Below are positions 61,383 to 64,000 of a stretch of DNA of 64,000 nt, in pieces (position 1 is the first letter of the stretch; every line of letters starts with the position of its first letter). The DNA lies in contig OZ253453.1 of NCBI GenBank assembly GCA_965261455.1, positions 3,472,001-3,536,000 on the forward strand, given 5' to 3'. The notes beneath the pieces were generated by a model that did not search any database, was not told where the DNA came from, and saw only the letters and a program-made list of their open reading frames with translations. The DNA is from DAOUKH01 sp965261455. GTDB taxonomy: Bacteria > Chloroflexota > Dehalococcoidia > SHYB01. The position numbers and the translations under genes are program-made.

Positions 61383-62045
61383 CTACGGGAGGGCTGTGGC
61401 GAAGGCGATGAGGGCCTCGGCGGCTTCGGCCCAGATGTCTTCGCGGGTGTGGCCGTCGGCCTTGCGGGCGGCGAAGCTGTGGTCGGCGCCTTGGAGGACG
61501 TGGACGCGGGCGTTGGGGGCCTTGGCGGCGGAGGCGGCGAGCTCGGCGGGCGTGGCGAAGGTGTCGCGGGTCCCCGAGCAGAAGAGCACCGGCATATCGA
61601 GAGCAGGAAAGTGCGCGTCGCGGAGGCGCTCCGGCTTCCCCGGCTGGTGCAGGGGGTAGGCGAAGAGGGCGAGACCGTCGACGGCGGCGCCGTTCGCGGC
61701 GGCCATCGAGGCGATACGGCCGCCCATCGAGCGCCCGCCGAGCAGCAGGACGCGCGCCGAGGGCCGCGCCGCGGTGATCGCGGCACGCCAGGTTGCCTCC
61801 AGCACCGGCGGACGGTCGGGCGCGCGCCGCCCCGCTTCCATGTAGGGGAACTGGAAGCGCAGGACACCCAGGCCCTCGGAGGGCAGGCGTTCCGCCAGGT
61901 AGGCCCCGAAGAGGTCGTCCAGGTTGGCACCCGCGCCGGGGACGTAGACGTAAAGCCGTCCGCCTCCGGTCTGGAGTGCGTCCGCCCGGATTGCGCTTAC
62001 CGCGCCCTTACCGGGGACTTCTATCGAGAACCGCTCGCCGCTCAA
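61383..62045 (-). CDS. Alpha/beta hydrolase, dienelactone-hydrolase/KANL3-Tex30 like
   Basis: 220 residues from a TTG after GAGGAG. LYVYVPGAGANLDDLFGAYL, LRFQFPYMEAGRRAPDRPPV, the nucleophile elbow LLGGRSMGGRIASMAA, LFCSGTRDTFATPAEL (Asp) and VLQGADHSFAARK (His). Small cytosolic hydrolase or thioesterase; natural substrate unknown. Confidence 0.87.
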   Translation of the reverse strand: MSGERFSIEVPGKGAVSAIRADALQTGGGRLYVYVPGAGANLDDLFGAYLAERLPSEGLGVLRFQFPYMEAGRRAPDRPPVLEATWRAAITAARPSARVLLLGGRSMGGRIASMAAANGAAVDGLALFAYPLHQPGKPERLRDAHFPALDMPVLFCSGTRDTFATPAELAASAAKAPNARVHVLQGADHSFAARKADGHTREDIWAEAAEALIAFATALP

Positions 62046-62083
62046 CCGTTGCTCCTCTATTCGAGGCGGTCGAGGGTAGCGTA

Positions 62084-62239
62084 TCAGCTAACGGCGCTAT
62101 ATGCCGGGGTCCGGAGCTGCATCTCTTGTTCGGTGGTCAGATGACCGCCGCACTGGGCGCACTTTACGTACGGGCCAAACTCGTCGTTGCCCGCGAACAG
62201 GTCGCCCTTGCACCTCTGGCACGCTTTCTCCCACAACAT
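62084..62239 (-). CDS. Small zinc-ribbon protein
   Basis: 51 residues, MLWEKACQRCKGDLFAGNDE, FGPYVKCAQCGGHLTT, ending QLRTPAYSAVS. CQRC and CAQC are the two CxxC knuckles of a zinc ribbon, 18 residues apart. AAGGAA lies five bases upstream of the start (ATG, preceded by an in-frame GTG). Similar small proteins are common in Chloroflexota genomes. Role unknown, probably nucleic-acid or protein binding. Confidence 0.65.
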   Translation of the reverse strand: MLWEKACQRCKGDLFAGNDEFGPYVKCAQCGGHLTTEQEMQLRTPAYSAVS

Positions 62240-62624
62240 CACTGTTCCTTAGTCGGTCCGCGTCTTCCTTTTTGAAGCCGGACCGTCGATCATCCGCGCG
62301 ACCCGCCCGCCGGCGCCCGCGCGAAGCTTTCCCGTGTCCGGCCCCAAACCATGAGGCCGAACGATTTCGACGCCAAAACCGCGCGATAGTACGCCTTTCG
62401 CTACGTAAATGCAATAGTTACCTTGGCGAATTAGCGACGGATTTGGAAATAGGGTAGCCTATGGCGTCGCCACACGTGTCCGCCGAGGCCCTGGTGCGAC
62501 GCAGTTCGACTCGAAATGCGGCATGGAAGTGACCGTCGCGTGAGGGCGTCCAGGTACTGCGACGATATTCGTCAAAATGTTGCCTTTTGACGCTGAGCGC
62601 GGGAGTGGGGTTGAAGGTCGCATC
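62240..62624. promoter_or_regulatory. Intergenic region before the methyltransferase, with shared 13-mer
   Basis: 385 bases, AT-richer from about 62400. GACGATATTCGTC at 62561-62573 has inverted ends GACGA / TCGTC, and its first 12 bases are identical to the motif found twice at 8617-8662. It lies about 50 bases before the methyltransferase start and may be its operator. No other feature seen. Confidence 0.45.
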
Positions 62625-64000
62625 ATGGCGTCGATGGCGTGCTCACAGGCGATTCCAGTAGAATCGCTTCTAGCAGAGGTGTACACCGACTTGACAACGC
62701 TTCCTCACCCGTCCGCCGCCGACTTCGCCGCCAAGTGGCGGGACAACCCCCGCCGGGAGCGCGCTTCGTCGCAGGAGCACTTCATCGACCTCTGCCGCCT
62801 GCTCGGTATGCCTACGCCCAACGAGGCCGACCCGACCGGCGACCGATACACGTTCGAGGCCGGGGCCGAGCGGACCAGCACGGGCAAGCGGGGCTGGGCC
62901 GACGTCTGGAAACGCGGCCATTTCGGCTGGGAGTACAAGGGCGCCCATGCCGACCTCGCCGCCGCCTACCGACAGTTGCTTGACTATCGCGAGGCGCTGG
63001 AGAACCCGCCGCTGCTCGTCGTCAGCGACATGGAGCGAGTCGAGGTCCACACCAACTTCACCAATACCCGGACTGCCGTCCATATTGTGACGCTCGCCGA
63101 CCTTTCGGCGGGCGGCGAGCGGACCGCCGAGGCGTTGCGCATCCTGCGGGCGGTGATGAGCGAGCCCGAGGCGTTGCGGCCCAGGCAGACGCCCGAAGAG
63201 GTTACGAAGGAGGCCGCGTCCCGCTTCGCGGAACTCGCCCGTTCGATGCAGGAGCGCGGGCACGAACCGGAGGCGGTCGCCCACTTCCTCAACCGTGTGC
63301 TCTTCTGCCTCTTCGCCGAGGATGTCGCGTTGCTCCCCAAGCGGCTCATGAGCGACCTGATATCGTCGCGCGCCGACGAGCCGGAGGAGTTCACGGAGGG
63401 CCTCGCCGAGCTGTTCCGCCTGATGGCGGACCGGAAGGCAAGCCGCTTCTTCGGGACACAGCGGGTTGAGTGGTTCAACGGGGGCCTGTTCGACGATGAC
63501 GCGACGCTCGCCTTCACCCGCGAGGAGCTTCGTATTGTCGGCGTCGCCTCCTCGCTCGATTGGTCACAGGTCGAGCCGGCGATTCTTGGCACGCTGTTCG
63601 AGCGGGGACTCGATCCCGCCAAGCGCGGCCAGTTGGGCGCCCACTACACCGACCACGAGAAGATCATGATGGTCGTTGAGCCGGTGGTGATGGCGCCCCT
63701 GCGCCGCGAGTTCGACGCCATGCGCGAGCAGGTCGACGAGCTGATGAGCGGCCGCGATCCGAGTCCACTTACCCGCGACGGAGAGCGCCGGGCACGGCTG
63801 CCCGCATGGGAGCACAAGGCTGAGGCAGGGTGGCGCGCCTTTCTGGAACGGCTGCGCGCGGTGCGCGTGCTCGACCCGGCCTGCGGCTCGGGGAATTTCC
63901 TCTACGTCACGCTGCGGTTGCTCAAGGACCTGGAGCACGAGGCCATCCGCTGGGGTGCGGAGCGGCTGCGCATCACCGGGGAGTTCCCGCAAGTCGGCCC
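62625..64000 (+). CDS. Class I SAM-dependent DNA methyltransferase (type IIG/BREX PglX-like), 5' part
   Basis: At least 458 residues, cut by the window end. ATG at 62625 follows GAAGG with 7-base spacing; later starts at 62679 (GTG) or 62691 (TTG) would fit the family N-terminus better. DFAAKWRDNPRRERASSQEH, WADVWKRGHFGWEYKGAHAD and RVEVHTNFTNT form the N-terminal region. VLDPACGSGNFLYVTLRLLK near residue 425 is motif I of N6-adenine methyltransferases. The NPPY motif must lie beyond the edge. Probably part of a restriction-modification or phage-exclusion locus. Confidence 0.85.
   Translation, partial: MASMACSQAIPVESLLAEVYTDLTTLPHPSAADFAAKWRDNPRRERASSQEHFIDLCRLLGMPTPNEADPTGDRYTFEAGAERTSTGKRGWADVWKRGHFGWEYKGAHADLAAAYRQLLDYREALENPPLLVVSDMERVEVHTNFTNTRTAVHIVTLADLSAGGERTAEALRILRAVMSEPEALRPRQTPEEVTKEAASRFAELARSMQERGHEPEAVAHFLNRVLFCLFAEDVALLPKRLMSDLISSRADEPEEFTEGLAELFRLMADRKASRFFGTQRVEWFNGGLFDDDATLAFTREELRIVGVASSLDWSQVEPAILGTLFERGLDPAKRGQLGAHYTDHEKIMMVVEPVVMAPLRREFDAMREQVDELMSGRDPSPLTRDGERRARLPAWEHKAEAGWRAFLERLRAVRVLDPACGSGNFLYVTLRLLKDLEHEAIRWGAERLRITGEFPQVG

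Noticed and set aside
1..64000. tRNA, rRNA or tmRNA genes
   Set aside because: No convincing T-loop consensus, acceptor stem or rRNA block was seen on either strand, though weak cases could be missed by eye.

Overview
The window is GC-rich, densely coded and metabolically versatile. Several enzyme families are multiplied: three luciferase-like flavin monooxygenases, three amidohydrolase-2 proteins plus a D-aminoacylase-type one, two acyl-CoA dehydrogenases, two CaiB/BaiF CoA-transferases and three short-chain dehydrogenases, alongside ImuB/DnaE2 and Ku. This profile suggests a Chloroflexota bacterium of the Dehalococcoidia/SAR202 kind. That is inference from gene content; no rRNA or other phylogenetic marker lies here.

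Layout. 1-6.7 kb: a flavin monooxygenase, an AT-richer HEPN-STAND NTPase-TPR gene (candidate defence), a nucleobase permease, a frameshifted DUF1330 gene and a VapBC toxin-antitoxin pair. 6.7-14 kb: amidohydrolase, SDR, small proteins, a dCTP deaminase pair, HIT, acyl-CoA dehydrogenase and epoxide hydrolase. 14-17 kb: a truncated NYN gene, two tandem structured repeats, then a Rieske / two PTPS / SDR cluster that looks like pterin chemistry. 17-24.6 kb: housekeeping and catabolic genes plus a frameshifted glycosidase. 24.6-26.3 kb: an AT-richer DUF4411 / XRE-ImmA/IrrE pair. 26-36 kb: amidohydrolase, flavin monooxygenase, SDR, a peptide-type ABC importer and a D-aminoacylase. 36-41 kb: Ku and a bioBAFD operon. 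41-46 kb: arylsulfotransferase-like gene, VOC protein, a decayed fabF copy, an array of five double-hairpin units with covarying stems, a small helix-turn-helix gene and intact fabF. 46-54 kb: M1 aminopeptidase, flavin monooxygenase, transporters, a YgjP-type metallopeptidase and a large protein of unknown function. 54-62 kb: dnaE2-imuB behind a palindromic operator, then CoA-transferases. 62.6 kb to the end: a DNA methyltransferase cut by the window edge.

The most unusual theme occurs at three places (about 0.9-3.6, 5.9-6.7 and 43.1-44.7 kb). Accessory DNA begins directly after the stop codon of a conserved gene, and on its far side lies a second, diverged copy of that gene's 3' end in the same orientation. 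The cargoes are the HEPN-STAND gene, VapBC, and the hairpin array with its helix-turn-helix gene. This resembles integration at 3' ends of protein genes, or decay of tandem copies around acquired DNA. No integrase is visible, and strain mixing during assembly must be excluded. Other small-scale signals are a dispersed palindromic repeat family, an 18-bp minisatellite inside a lipoprotein gene, a 12-bp motif shared by two distant intergenic regions, and recurrent TATACT promoter boxes.
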